Shown one piece after another: positions 40,941 through 52,258 of a stretch of DNA of 64,000 nt. How positions within the stretch are numbered: the first letter of the stretch is position 1; the number at the start of each line of letters is the position of its first letter. The notes under the pieces were generated by a model. That model had not been told where the DNA came from. It ran no database searches and saw only the letters and a program-made list of their open reading frames with translations. Position numbers and translations under genes: made by a program. Origin of the DNA: Archangium gephyra (GTDB taxonomy: Bacteria > Myxococcota > Myxococcia > Myxococcales > Myxococcaceae); assembly GCF_001027285.1 (NCBI RefSeq), contig NZ_CP011509.1, positions 236,501 through 300,500 on the forward strand, in the 5' to 3' direction.

Positions 40941-42138
40941 CATCCGGCCCGAGGACCTGGAGAAGCGGCGGGACGGACGCAACATCGACTCGCGGCTGGG
41001 AGAGCTGTCCGGCGAGGGCGCGCAGCAGCGGGTGAAGGACACGGACGAGGCCAATCCCTCTCGCGCGCTGTTGCGGACAAGGCCCTCGCACTCGGGGGTG
41101 GACGCGGAGTCGCCGAGCTATTACGGGCAGCCGGCCCTCAAGGAGCCGGTGTGGATCTGGAGCATCCCGCTGTACTTCTACGTGGGCGGCGCGTCGGGAG
41201 CGGCGAGCCTGCTGGGCGCGGTGGCGGAGGCGGTGGGCGGCGAGGGGCTGAGGAAGCTGGGCCACCGGTGCCGGTGGGTGGGCGCGGCGGGAGACATCGT
41301 GAGCTCGGGGCTGCTCATCCATGACCTGGGGCGGCCCGAGCGCTTCCTGAACATGCTGCGGGTGTTCCGTCCCACGTCGCCGATGAGCGTGGGCTCCTGG
41401 GTGCTGGTGGGCTCGGGGGCGATGAACACGGCGTCGGTGCTGTTCGCGGGCCGGCGCGGGTGGAGGGGACGCGTGGGGGATGGCGCCGCGGTGGCGGCGG
41501 GGCTGCTCGGGCTGCCGCTCGCGGGGTACACGGCGGTGCTGCTCGCGAACACGGCGGTGCCCGTCTGGCAGGCCACGCGCAAGTCCCTGCCGTTGTTGTT
41601 CATGTCCTCGGCGGTGGCGGGCGCGGGGAGCCTGCTGGAGTTGCTGCCACACGCGAGCCACGAGGCGAAGGTGCTCCACCTGTTCAGCACGATGGGCAAG
41701 GTGGGCGAGCTGATGGCGGGAGTCGCGGTGCAGCACGAGGCCTCGGGCCTGGAGGTGCTGGAGCGGCCGCTGAAGCAGGGGGTGTCTGGGACGCTGTGGA
41801 AGGCGGCCCGGGTGTGCGCCGCGGCGTCGCTCGCGCTGGGCCTGTGGCCGGGGCGGCGCAAGTGGATGAAGGTGGCGGGAGCGCTGCTCGGCACGGCGGG
41901 AGCGATTGCCACGCGCTTCGCGGTGTTCCGCGCGGGCAAGGCGTCGGCGAAGGATCCGCAGGCCACGTTCCAGCCGCAGCGCGAGGGAATGGGTGCCGCG
42001 GAGGTGACGGGACACACGCACGCATCGGACGGGAAGCCCTTGAAGTTCCCGCTGCCGGTGCTGCGCGAGGGGCCGAGGAGGCCAGAGCGGCCCGAGGCGG
42101 CGAGCGGAGCCTGGGAGCCGGAAAGCCCCGTGCCCTGA
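40933..42138 (+). CDS. NrfD-type membrane subunit of formate dehydrogenase
   Basis: A 401-residue membrane protein of the NrfD/polysulfide reductase type, with about eight transmembrane helices (for example IWSIPLYFYVGGASGAASLL, GAAGDIVSSGLLIHDLGRPE, SVGSWVLVGSGAMNTASVL). The long N-terminal and C-terminal parts are hydrophilic. The GTG at 40933 is preferred because it begins the in-frame reading 8 bases before the beta stop. It replaces the cytochrome b (FdnI) subunit of E. coli, so electrons likely go to menaquinone through an NrfD-type site with no heme. This arrangement is common in Deltaproteobacteria and related groups. Confidence 0.88.
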   Translation: MGDIRPEDLEKRRDGRNIDSRLGELSGEGAQQRVKDTDEANPSRALLRTRPSHSGVDAESPSYYGQPALKEPVWIWSIPLYFYVGGASGAASLLGAVAEAVGGEGLRKLGHRCRWVGAAGDIVSSGLLIHDLGRPERFLNMLRVFRPTSPMSVGSWVLVGSGAMNTASVLFAGRRGWRGRVGDGAAVAAGLLGLPLAGYTAVLLANTAVPVWQATRKSLPLLFMSSAVAGAGSLLELLPHASHEAKVLHLFSTMGKVGELMAGVAVQHEASGLEVLERPLKQGVSGTLWKAARVCAAASLALGLWPGRRKWMKVAGALLGTAGAIATRFAVFRAGKASAKDPQATFQPQREGMGAAEVTGHTHASDGKPLKFPLPVLREGPRRPERPEAASGAWEPESPVP

Positions 42139-42287
42139 GTGCGACGAGACCTTCCAGCGCTTCGCGTGCGGAGTCGAGTTCCTGCGTGGCATCACGCACG
42201 TGCGGCAGCGTACGCCGTGTTGGAATGGGCGCATCTCCGTCACCCTGGGATTCCAGCTCCTCGGCTGAGCCGCTACGCTCGCGCGCC

Positions 42288-43895
42288 ATGAGCACTCGCG
42301 CGACGAGCATCTGGGGCTGGGGTTACGCGGACAAGTTCCCCGACACCGGGACACGCCGGTCCCTCGCGGAACACGTCTCCCCGCTCCTCGGAGGCCCCTC
42401 GCTGGAGCCCCACGAGCCCGCCACCGCCCTGCGTCTCCCGAGCCCCCGTGTCGCTCCGCCCGCGTCCCTCGCGGCCCTGTGCTCGGTGGACGAGGCGGAC
42501 CGCGCCGCGCACACCTATGGCAAGGGTTATGGGGACCTCGTGCGCGGCTTCCACGGTGACTTCTCCTCCGCGCCCGACTTCGTCGCCCGTCCCCGCTCCG
42601 AGGAGGACGTGCGCGCCATCATGGATTGGTGCGGAGACCACCACGTGGCCCTCATCCCCTTCGGCGGAGGCACCAGCGTCGTGCGTGGTGTCGAGGCCGC
42701 CATTGGCCAGGGCTTCCGTGGCGCCGTGTCCCTGGATCTGCGCCGCCTGGACCGGGTCATCGAGGTGGACCCCATCTCGCGCTCGGCCCGCATCCAGGCA
42801 GGCGCCACCGGGCCCGTGCTCGAGTCCCAGCTCGCCTCGCATGGCTTCACCCTGCGCCACTTCCCCCAGTCCTTCGAGTTCTCCACGCTCGGCGGGTGGA
42901 TCGCCACGCGCGCCGGTGGCCACTTCGCCACGCTCTACACGCACATCGACGACCTGGTGCAGTCCACCCGCATGCTCACCCCGCGGGGCCTCTACGAGAC
43001 GCGCCGCCTACCCGCCTCGGGCGCTGGTCCCGCTCCGGACAGGCTCGTGCTCGGCTCCGAGGGCACGCTCGGCGTCATCACCGAGGCCTGGGTGCGGCTC
43101 CAGTCCCGCCCCCGCTTCCGCGCCAGTGCCAGCGTCCACTTCTCCGAGTTCGACGCCGCCGTGCGCGCCGTCCGTGAGCTCTCGCAGTCCGGCCTCCATC
43201 CTTCCAATTGCAGGCTTCTCGATGCGCAGGAGTCCTTCCTCAACGGTGTCGCCGGGGATGGTTCCTGTGTGCTCGTGCTCGCCTTCGAGTCCGCGGATCA
43301 TCCGCTGCACGCGTGGATGGAGCGCGCGCTCGCCATCACCGCCTCCCACGGTGGCGAGTGCCGCGAGGGTGCCCGCTACCGCTCCGATGAGCCGGGGGCC
43401 CAGTCTCGTGCCAGTGGAGCCGCCGAGAGCTGGCGCTCGGCCTTCATTGAAGCGCCGTACCTGCAGAACGTCATGGTGAGCCTCGGCGTCATCGCGGATA
43501 CCTTCGAGACGGCGTGTACGTGGGACCGGTTCGACTCGCTCCACGGCGCCATCCTCGAGGCCGTGCGCGGGGCCCTCGAGCGCATCTGCGGCGGCGGGAC
43601 CGTGAGCTGCCGCTTCACCCACGTCTACCCGGACGGGCCCGCGCCCTATTACACGTTCCTCGGCCCCGCCAAGCGTGGCGGCGAGTTGGAGCAATGGATG
43701 GCCCTCAAGCAGGCCGCCAGTGAGGCCATTTCCGCGCACGGCGGCACTATTACGCACCACCACGCCGTGGGACGGCTCCACCGCCCCTGGTACGACCGCG
43801 AGCGCCCCGAGCCCTTTGCTCTCGCCTTGAAGGCCGTGAAGGGCGCTCTCGACCCACAAGGCATTCTCAACCCGGGCGTCCTCGTGGGGCCGTGA
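42288..43895 (+). CDS. Alkyldihydroxyacetonephosphate synthase-like FAD enzyme
   Basis: A 535-residue FAD-binding oxidase/transferase of the VAO family. FAD motif segments are PFGGGTSVVRGVEA and SFEFSTLGGWIATRAGGH; the C-terminus carries GGTITHHHAVGRLHRPWY, the His-rich active-site stretch of AGPS. It also starts WGWGYADKFPD as AGPS proteins do. AGPS exchanges an acyl group for a fatty alcohol on DHAP, the first ether-bond step in ether-lipid synthesis. Myxobacteria make ether lipids tied to fruiting-body development. The ATG at 42288 is the only fitting start. It lies downstream of the formate dehydrogenase genes but need not be part of that operon. Confidence 0.85.
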   Translation: MSTRATSIWGWGYADKFPDTGTRRSLAEHVSPLLGGPSLEPHEPATALRLPSPRVAPPASLAALCSVDEADRAAHTYGKGYGDLVRGFHGDFSSAPDFVARPRSEEDVRAIMDWCGDHHVALIPFGGGTSVVRGVEAAIGQGFRGAVSLDLRRLDRVIEVDPISRSARIQAGATGPVLESQLASHGFTLRHFPQSFEFSTLGGWIATRAGGHFATLYTHIDDLVQSTRMLTPRGLYETRRLPASGAGPAPDRLVLGSEGTLGVITEAWVRLQSRPRFRASASVHFSEFDAAVRAVRELSQSGLHPSNCRLLDAQESFLNGVAGDGSCVLVLAFESADHPLHAWMERALAITASHGGECREGARYRSDEPGAQSRASGAAESWRSAFIEAPYLQNVMVSLGVIADTFETACTWDRFDSLHGAILEAVRGALERICGGGTVSCRFTHVYPDGPAPYYTFLGPAKRGGELEQWMALKQAASEAISAHGGTITHHHAVGRLHRPWYDRERPEPFALALKAVKGALDPQGILNPGVLVGP

Positions 43896-43917
43896 TCGGC
43901 AGATCCTCACCCCTGGG

Positions 43918-44700
43918 CTACAGCCCCGCCATGATCCCCCCGTCCACCGTCATCACGCAGCCATTCACGTACGACGCCTCCTCCGACAACAGCCACGCGA
44001 TGGCCTTGCCGCACTCCTCCGGCTCGCCAATGCGCCCCATCGGAATCCTCGGCAGGTAGTACTGCTCCTCCGCCTTCCTCGGCTCGCCCGGCGTGATCTT
44101 CTCGAACATCGCCTCCAGCATCGGCGTGCGGTGCGCTCCCGGGCACACCACGTTCACCCGGATTCCCTGCCGCCCGAACTCCATCGCCGCCGTCTTGCTC
44201 AGCCCGTGCATCCCGTGCTTCGCCGCCGTGTACGCCGACCCCATCGGCGTCCCCGCCAGCCCGTTGATCGACGACACGTTCACGATCGCCCCCCTCCCCC
44301 CCTTCAACATCGCCGGAATCTCGTACTTCATGCACAGCCACACGCCCTTGAGATCCACCCCCAGCACCCGATCGAACTCCTCCTCGGGCAGCTCCGTCAG
44401 CGGCGCCAGCAGCATGTCCCCCAACGCCGCGTTGTTCACCGCCACGTCCAGCCGATCCCACCTCCCCACCACCGCCTCCACCATCCGCTTCACGTCCTCG
44501 CTCCGCCCCATGTCCGCCTGCACGTAGAGCGCCTCCACCCCCTCCTCCCTCAGCGCCCGCTCCGCCGCCTCGCCCCGCTCCCTCCCCCGGCCCACCAGCG
44601 CCACCTTCGCCCCCGCCCTCCCCAACTCCCTCGCCGCCGCCAGCCCGATCCCCGAGCTGCCCCCCGTCACCAGCGCCACCTTTCCCGCAAGTCCCTTCAT
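43918..44700 (-). CDS. Short-chain dehydrogenase/reductase
   Basis: A 260-residue classical SDR. It has VTGGSSGIGLAAARELGRAG at the start, NNAAL after strand 4, catalytic Ser in IVNVSSINGLAG and the pair YTAAKHG. The C-terminus ends in the typical GCVMTVDGGIMAG. It converges with the AGPS-like gene. The length and motifs are standard; the substrate cannot be told from sequence. The DNA has a high pyrimidine content on the plus strand, which reflects strong G-ending codons. Confidence 0.9.
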   Translation of the reverse strand: MKGLAGKVALVTGGSSGIGLAAARELGRAGAKVALVGRGRERGEAAERALREEGVEALYVQADMGRSEDVKRMVEAVVGRWDRLDVAVNNAALGDMLLAPLTELPEEEFDRVLGVDLKGVWLCMKYEIPAMLKGGRGAIVNVSSINGLAGTPMGSAYTAAKHGMHGLSKTAAMEFGRQGIRVNVVCPGAHRTPMLEAMFEKITPGEPRKAEEQYYLPRIPMGRIGEPEECGKAIAWLLSEEASYVNGCVMTVDGGIMAGL

Positions 44701-44956
44701 CGCGCTCCCCTTTCGTCGTCGCTGACTGTGGCCACCACCTTAATCCCCCTGCCTCCTCCCCCTCCCTCCGCCCTCCACTGTCGGCTAGCGAGCAGACCCC
44801 TGCATCCAGGGTGAATCATTACAGCCCGGCTCGCTGCGCCTACACGGGCAGGTAGGGGACAATGGCGCCGGTGTTCCAAACCCAGGCGGTTGGGGGATGT
44901 CCCGGGGGGGACATTTCGTGGGACCATCCCTTTACGCCTTCAGCGCCGTCCGACCC

Positions 44957-46858
<1,902 letters not shown>

Positions 46859-46934
46859 CGCTCGCGTCACTCCGGAACACGGTGGGCCTCACGGCGCGCG
46901 TCCGTCCGTGCCAACATCTCCGCGGAGAACTCCT

Positions 46935-47657
46935 ATGTCCTCCCAGACATCCGGCTCCGAGCCGCAGCCCTCCGCCGTGTCCCCGCAGGTGCAGCGTGTG
47001 GCGCTGTACGCCGTGGCCTCCGGCCTCACCCCCCTCATCCCCGTCCCCTTCCTCGACGAGTACGCCCTGCGCCGCGTCCGCGAGGGCATGGTCCGCACCA
47101 TCCTCCGCGAGCGCTCCTTCTCCCCGCCAGATCGCACCGTCACCGTGCTCGCCGGCCTCCACCCCCGCGAGGGCAGCCGCCTCCAGCAGTTCCTCAGCAA
47201 GACCGCCCTCTTCTCCCTGCGCCTCACCTGGCGCAAGGCCTACCGGCGCATGGCCACCGCCCTCTGGGTGAAGGACTGCGTCGACATGGCCTCCGTCTCC
47301 CTCCACCACGGCTACCTCCTCCAGCACGCCCTCGAGCGGGGAGATCTCGACGCGGCCTCCCTCGCCACCGAGGACGTCCCGCGCCGCGTCCACGCCGCCA
47401 TCGACGCCGCCTGCAAGGAGCTGGACGCCCGCCCCGTCAACCAGGCCCTCCGCCGCCTCTTCGCCGGCAGCCGCCTCCTCCTCTCCGAGCTCACCAAGGC
47501 CCTCGAGACCTGGAACGGCGCTCCCCGCACGCCCCTCGAGGGCGAGGACCAGGAAGTCGCCTCCCTCGCCGAGCGGCTCGCCGCCGCCATGTGGGAAGAG
47601 CGCGGCTACTTCCAGTCCCTCGAGTCCCTCTACGTCAGGCACCTCCAGGCCCCCTGA
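46935..47657 (+). CDS. Hypothetical protein
   Basis: A 240-residue protein of unknown function beginning MSSQTSGSEPQPSAVSPQVQ. One short hydrophobic stretch (YAVASGLTPLIPVPFLDEYALRRVREGMV) is found near residues 22-50; the rest is helical and charged. The ProValProPheLeuAspGlu pattern recalls DUF697-like membrane-associated proteins, but I cannot confirm it. The ATG at 46935 has a GGAGAACTCCT context; a start at 46908 adds nine residues. It follows the kinase gene on the same strand after 76 bases. Confidence 0.65.
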   Translation: MSSQTSGSEPQPSAVSPQVQRVALYAVASGLTPLIPVPFLDEYALRRVREGMVRTILRERSFSPPDRTVTVLAGLHPREGSRLQQFLSKTALFSLRLTWRKAYRRMATALWVKDCVDMASVSLHHGYLLQHALERGDLDAASLATEDVPRRVHAAIDAACKELDARPVNQALRRLFAGSRLLLSELTKALETWNGAPRTPLEGEDQEVASLAERLAAAMWEERGYFQSLESLYVRHLQAP

Positions 47658-47817
47658 TCGCGCCGCCCCCGGTCCCGTGACGGCCCCTCCCCCCGCCCGT
47701 CACGGCACCCGTCATTCGCCAGACACACTACCGCGTCCTATCGCCAAGCATTGACTTGAACGTGGAATTCCAGAAACTGCCGGATAAGCTCCGGCTCCCC
47801 CCTCTGGAAGGAATTCC

Positions 47818-49050
47818 ATGCTCCCCCCCTCCGCGAAGCGCCGCGGTCCGCGCGTCCTTGCCCTGCTGCCCCTGCTCGCCGCCTGCGGTGGCGGCCTCGA
47901 GTCCGAGCCCACCGCTTCACCCGACACGGGCACCCAGCAGTCCCCCGTCATCCTCGGCGCCAACCGCTATGGCGTGGTGACGGGGGGCATCTACAACGCG
48001 GGCGCCCAGCCGCTGAGCGACGCCACCTCGCGCGCGAAGTTCTTCTGCGAAATGAGGCAGCTCAACGCGAAGTGGATCCGCATCGAGGCCGCCTGGCCCC
48101 AGGTGTCCACCACCACGTACCAGCAGATCGTCGCCGACGCGCACGCCAATGGCCTCAAGGTCATCGTGCTCTACACGCACCCGCAGTTCTGCGGGGACCC
48201 CAACAGCGGCGCCTCGCGGGACGCGTACATCTCCGACTACGTGAACAACAAGGTGGCGTGGTGGACCTTCAACGTCTTCAACACCACGTATAACGGCTGG
48301 TCCACCCGGGCCGACGCCATCGAGGTGATGAACGAGCCCAACATCGCCGAGCCGTGCCCCAACGGCACCACGCCCTTCCGCGTGGAGCCCAACACCTTCG
48401 CCTGGACGGTGCGCCGCGTGAAGGAGTGGAAGCAGGCCAACGGCCGCTCCGAGCTCATCATCTCCGGCGGCATCCTCAACACGTACACCACCGAGTCCTT
48501 CTGGTCCGGGCTGTTCAACTCGGGCGCGCTCACCGCCTACAAGGGCAACCCGCCCTGGGACTACTTCGGCATCCACCCCTACAACCCGTGGAGCTACGAC
48601 TGGAACTGCCTCAACAGTGGAGGCGGCTCGGCGTGCTTCGGCACCTACAGCTCCGGGTACAAGTACACGCTGCGCACCGGCCTGCAGACGGTGCAGAGCC
48701 GCCTCAACTCCGCCACCGGCGTCACCAAGACCCGCCTCTTCGTGACGGAGTTCGGCTTCCAGGACCGGGGCTCGGTGAACTCGCCCAACAACGCCGTGCG
48801 CAACGAGGCCGAGGTCGCCGAGGCCATGCGCATCTCCGCCGAGTCCTTCGGTGACTCGGGCGTGGTGGACTACGCGCTCTGGTACGCGTACCGCAACCAC
48901 ACGGATGGCTCGGGCAACTTCGGCCTGCGCAACTGGTGGAATGGTTCCACGCACTACCCCTCCAAGTGGGAGCCGTGGCACGAGTTCCAGAAGCTCTCCA
49001 AGGGCCTCACCAGCCGCACCGGTGACAGCCCCGACGCCTGCTGGCTGTAG
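47818..49050 (+). CDS. Secreted (beta/alpha)8 glycoside hydrolase, lipoprotein-like
   Basis: A 410-residue protein with a lipoprotein-type signal (LLPLLAACGGG, lipobox at Cys23) and a clan-A glycosidase barrel. The acid/base is Glu173 in EVMNEPNI, and the nucleophile is Glu311 in RLFVTEFGFQ. Other barrel landmarks are RIEAAWPQV and FGIHPYNPW. This resembles GH5/GH39 enzymes with cellulase, mannanase or xylosidase activity, likely on plant or fungal polysaccharides. The substrate is not clear. The upstream region has the palindromic GGAATTCC repeated at 47763 and about 47809, whose role is unknown. Confidence 0.85.
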   Translation: MLPPSAKRRGPRVLALLPLLAACGGGLESEPTASPDTGTQQSPVILGANRYGVVTGGIYNAGAQPLSDATSRAKFFCEMRQLNAKWIRIEAAWPQVSTTTYQQIVADAHANGLKVIVLYTHPQFCGDPNSGASRDAYISDYVNNKVAWWTFNVFNTTYNGWSTRADAIEVMNEPNIAEPCPNGTTPFRVEPNTFAWTVRRVKEWKQANGRSELIISGGILNTYTTESFWSGLFNSGALTAYKGNPPWDYFGIHPYNPWSYDWNCLNSGGGSACFGTYSSGYKYTLRTGLQTVQSRLNSATGVTKTRLFVTEFGFQDRGSVNSPNNAVRNEAEVAEAMRISAESFGDSGVVDYALWYAYRNHTDGSGNFGLRNWWNGSTHYPSKWEPWHEFQKLSKGLTSRTGDSPDACWL

Positions 49051-49111
49051 CAGTCCGTGGTACCGGGGCGGAGGCGGTGCCGCTCGTGTCACCGCCTCCG
49101 CCCTACTGCGC

Positions 49112-50416
49112 CTACTGCGTCATGTAGAAGAGGCCCAGGCACATCTCGTCCCCCGTGCCCTCGCCCCAGTTGGCCTCCGCCGCGCCCGGTGCGCTGTTGT
49201 TCCAATGGCACTCCAGGCGCAGCGTGTCTCCCGGCTGAATCACCCGGGACTGCGTCAGCGTGTAGGACGCCTGCCAGTGGAAGTCCCAGCGGGGAATGTC
49301 GAGCAGGCACTCGCGCCCCGAGGACGGGCGTTGAATCTCCAGCCGCGTGCTCGTCCCCAGCGTGTGCATGTGCAGGGCGACGGAGTGCACCGTGAGCGGC
49401 TCGTTCTTCTTGAAGAGGCCCCCCGTGAGCACGTCGGCGATGCTCGTCGGATCGAACGCCCAGTCGTGCACCACGTCCGCCTGGCCCGCGGGGATGTTCA
49501 TCGTCTTCTGGGTGACCCATTCGGGGTTGGCCCACGGCTGCACGAAGGCCACCTTGTCCACGCTGGAGTCCACCTTGAAGGCCACCGAGGTGCGATCCGG
49601 GCCTCCCGCGGGCTCACCGTGGAGCCCGTGGCCCGTGTTGTAATGCACCTGGAGGATGACCTTGGAGCCGCCCTGCACGAGCAGGCCCGTGCCCGCCGGG
49701 TAGTCCATGCCCGGGCTCCCCGGCGCCCACGAGCCGAGCCACGCGACCTGGCCCCCGTTCAGCCCCGGCCCTCCGAAGCAGGTGTAGCCCGGCCCCTCCT
49801 CCTTGTCGTCGAGCGCCTGCGCCTCGGCCACCTGGGAGGGCAGGGCGAGGAACGCGATGACGTGGTGGACGATGCCCATGTTGCCCGGGTTCGCGCGGAA
49901 GCCCGTCACGTAACGCGTGTCCGCGTACGGCCAGTCGAGCACGAAGCAGCGGTAGTCATCCGGGGCCTTCTGGGGCGTGTACTCGGTGGGCATCTGGAGC
50001 GTCGCGTCCACGCGCGACAGTCCTCCCGGTGGCGGAGCGGGCGTGCCGGGCGCATCCGCTGGGTTGCCCTCCGGGCCTCCCGCGTCCACCCACCGGGTGA
50101 TGAGCGCGAGCTGCTCGTCACTCAAGGAGCGGTCATCCAGGTACTGCGCGCACTCGTTCGACGGCGGCCAGGGCGGCATGTGGCGCGACTGCACCGCGGA
50201 CTTGATGGCCTCGCGCCGCGCATGGGCGTCCGCGTACGTCTGGAGCGCCGAGGGCCCGATGCCTCCCTCCACATGGCAACCGCCGCACTTCTGCTGCACC
50301 AGCGGCCCCACGTCCTTGTGCCACGTGACGGCCTGGGGCTGGGGTTTCGGCTCGTCGTCACAGGAGGTGAGGACGGCCAACATCAGGAGCGCGCTCGCTC
50401 CGGGCATTCGACGCAT
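49112..50416 (-). CDS. Secreted cytochrome c / copper monooxygenase-like fusion
   Basis: A 434-residue exported protein (start at ATG 50416, MRRMPGASALLMLAVLTSC, lipobox at Cys19). Residues 30-110 have a c-type heme motif, KCGGCHVEGGIGP, with PPWPPS near the end. The rest has the two-domain fold of copper type II ascorbate-dependent monooxygenases (peptidylglycine or dopamine hydroxylase type): IVHHVIAFL, ILQVHYNTGHGL, SVALHMHTLGTSTRLE and LRLECHWNNS. The His and Met ligands expected for the CuA and CuB sites lie in these blocks (with DEMCLGLFYM at the end). The heme may deliver electrons to copper. Substrate unknown. Confidence 0.85.
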   Translation of the reverse strand: MRRMPGASALLMLAVLTSCDDEPKPQPQAVTWHKDVGPLVQQKCGGCHVEGGIGPSALQTYADAHARREAIKSAVQSRHMPPWPPSNECAQYLDDRSLSDEQLALITRWVDAGGPEGNPADAPGTPAPPPGGLSRVDATLQMPTEYTPQKAPDDYRCFVLDWPYADTRYVTGFRANPGNMGIVHHVIAFLALPSQVAEAQALDDKEEGPGYTCFGGPGLNGGQVAWLGSWAPGSPGMDYPAGTGLLVQGGSKVILQVHYNTGHGLHGEPAGGPDRTSVAFKVDSSVDKVAFVQPWANPEWVTQKTMNIPAGQADVVHDWAFDPTSIADVLTGGLFKKNEPLTVHSVALHMHTLGTSTRLEIQRPSSGRECLLDIPRWDFHWQASYTLTQSRVIQPGDTLRLECHWNNSAPGAAEANWGEGTGDEMCLGLFYMTQ

Positions 50417-50536
50417 GGTGGGTTTCCTCCTCGAGGGGCGCGGATTCTCTCCATCCGCATCCGCCTCGGGACCGTCGCGCGTCGTCACTCATCACAAGTG
50501 GACAGGCTCCACCCGGGGAACGTGGAGCAGTAGACC

Positions 50537-51064
50537 CTAGTGCAACAGATTGCCGGCGCCGCCCTCGTTGGCGTCCGCGCGGCCCTCGAGGCGCACCACC
50601 GCTTCCTTGAAGCTCTCCACGTACCGGCGCAGCTTCGCCCCCAGCTGCACCGACGGGCTGTCGTAACGCGCCAGGCACAGCGTCACCGCTCGCCCCCGCA
50701 CCGGATCTTCCCCCGGCACCAGCGTCGTCTCCCGCGCCTCGCCGAACACCAGCCAGTCCAGCTTCCACAGCGCGTCCAACAGCTGCGCGAAGTGCTCCTC
50801 CATCTCCTCGCGCAACGAGTCCGGCAGCCCATGCACGTCGCTGTACTCCGAGCAGTCCCGCAGGAAGCGCTCCACCACCGCGCTCTCCTCGGCCCGCTCC
50901 GGCACCTCGTGCGAGAAGGAGCACGCCATCGCCCCCTCCAGCAGCCGCGCCAGCTCCTCCCCTCGCGTCACCAGCGCGAGCCTCGGCCCGTCCTCCTCGT
51001 GCACCACCCCATCCTCCAGCCGGAGGAACGTCTCCCCCGCCATCGTGTCGAGTCTCAGCCTCAT
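50537..51064 (-). CDS. Hypothetical protein
   Basis: A 175-residue acidic protein beginning MRLRLDTMAGETFLRLEDG. No domain is recognised; the C-terminal part is helical (LREEMEEHFAQLLDALWKLDWL), and it has no signal peptide. GGAGGGGAACGTGGCG directly precedes the ATG at 51064, which sets the start. It is divergent from the VanY-like gene, 179 bases away, and 120 bases upstream of the copper monooxygenase in the same direction. Confidence 0.6.
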   Translation of the reverse strand: MRLRLDTMAGETFLRLEDGVVHEEDGPRLALVTRGEELARLLEGAMACSFSHEVPERAEESAVVERFLRDCSEYSDVHGLPDSLREEMEEHFAQLLDALWKLDWLVFGEARETTLVPGEDPVRGRAVTLCLARYDSPSVQLGAKLRRYVESFKEAVVRLEGRADANEGGAGNLLH

Positions 51065-51243
51065 CGCCACGTTCCCCTCCCGGAACCCGCGTCCCTCCAG
51101 AGTACCGGCCCTCGGCCCCGGGTGGCAGCGCTTTCCTCCTCCCCCGTGGATCACCCGGAATCGCCCCGTGTGAGGAAACTTCTTCCCGGCACCTACGAAA
51201 ATAGGAGCAGGTTTCCCCCTTCGCACCCCCCAAGGCCCCCGCC

Positions 51244-52182
51244 ATGGTCGCCATCGCCCGCTCTTCCGCCGCCCTCGCGCCCCGCGCCAGCGCCGCCCTC
51301 GCCGCTCCCCCCACGCTGCGCCTGGACTCGCGCGGCGCCGCCGTCACCACCCTCCAGAACAAGCTCAAGGCCGCGGGCTTCAACCCCGGCGCCGCCGACG
51401 GCCACTTCGGCCCCAAGACGCTCGCCGCCGTGAAGGCCTTCCAGAAGGCCAAGGGCCTCGAGGCCGATGGTGTCGTGGGCCCCAAGACGTGGAACGCCCT
51501 CAACAAGGCCACCGCCCCCAAGCCCCCCGCCCCTCCCGCCTCCTCCGGCGGCTCCGGCCCCACCCTGCGCGAGGGCGCCCGCGGTGAGCCCGTCCGCGCC
51601 CTGCAGAACCGCCTCAACCAGCTCGGCTTCAACGTCGGCGCCGCTGATGGCTCCTTCGGCCCCAAGACCGAGGCCGCCGTGAAGGCCTTCCAGAAGGCCA
51701 AGGGCCTCACCGCCGATGGCGTCGTCGGCCCCAAGACGTGGGACAAGCTCGGCATCAAGGTGTCCGGCCCCGTCACCACCCCCGGCACCGGTGGCGGCCG
51801 CGCCGTGAAGGGCTACGTCAACGGCGTGCCCCGCGACATCACCGTGTCCCCCATCGCCGGTGGCAAGGAGATGCGCTCGGACGCCGCCGCCGCCTTCAAC
51901 CGCATGCACGCCGCCGCCAAGGCCGCCGGCATCAACCTCCACGTCAACAGCGCCTTCCGCTCCATGGAGGAGCAGCGCGCCCTCTACCAGAAGTACCTCA
52001 ACGGCACCGGCAACCTCGCCGCCAAGCCCGGCTACTCCAACCACCAGGGCGGCATCGCCCTCGACATCAACGTGGGCGGCACCGGCACCTCCACCTATAA
52101 GTGGCTGGCCAACAACGCGAGCCGCTTCGGCTTCGCCCGCACCGTCCCCTCCGAGCCCTGGCACTGGGAGTACCGGCCGTGA
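51244..52182 (+). CDS. Peptidoglycan-binding D-Ala-D-Ala carboxypeptidase-like protein
   Basis: A 312-residue protein with two PG_binding_1 domains and a VanY/LAS peptidase. Domain 1 is about 26-92 (RLDSRGAAVTTLQNKLKAAG, GHFGPKTLAAVKAFQ) and domain 2 about 108-178. The catalytic domain has the zinc motif SNHQGGIALDIN (SxHxxGxAxD) and the C-terminal EPWHWEY with the third ligand. The AFRSMEEQRALYQKYL segment is also typical. It should cleave stem peptides of peptidoglycan. A signal peptide is not obvious at the N-terminus, so secretion or phage-like release is unsettled. A terminator follows. Confidence 0.88.
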   Translation: MVAIARSSAALAPRASAALAAPPTLRLDSRGAAVTTLQNKLKAAGFNPGAADGHFGPKTLAAVKAFQKAKGLEADGVVGPKTWNALNKATAPKPPAPPASSGGSGPTLREGARGEPVRALQNRLNQLGFNVGAADGSFGPKTEAAVKAFQKAKGLTADGVVGPKTWDKLGIKVSGPVTTPGTGGGRAVKGYVNGVPRDITVSPIAGGKEMRSDAAAAFNRMHAAAKAAGINLHVNSAFRSMEEQRALYQKYLNGTGNLAAKPGYSNHQGGIALDINVGGTGTSTYKWLANNASRFGFARTVPSEPWHWEYRP

Positions 52183-52219
52183 GTCCGGGCTCCGCCCGCT
52201 GACCCCAAGCCGCCCCCGG

Positions 52220-52258
52220 CCCCCGCCCCTCTCCCCGAGGCGCGGGGGTTTCCGTTTT
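52220..52258 (+). terminator. Terminator after the VanY-like gene
   Basis: CCCCCGC (52220-52226) pairs with GCGGGGG (52242-52248) around 15 bases, followed by TTTCCGTTTT. It is a good Rho-independent terminator 40 bases past the stop at 52182. Confidence 0.65.

Noticed and set aside
42139-42287. Possible small gene between the NrfD-type subunit and the AGPS-like gene
   Set aside because: No frame with start, ribosome site and protein-like composition could be supported; treated as intergenic.
44701-44956. Promoter or small RNA between the SDR and kinase genes
   Set aside because: The 256 bases are pyrimidine-rich, but no clear promoter boxes, hairpin or gene could be defended.
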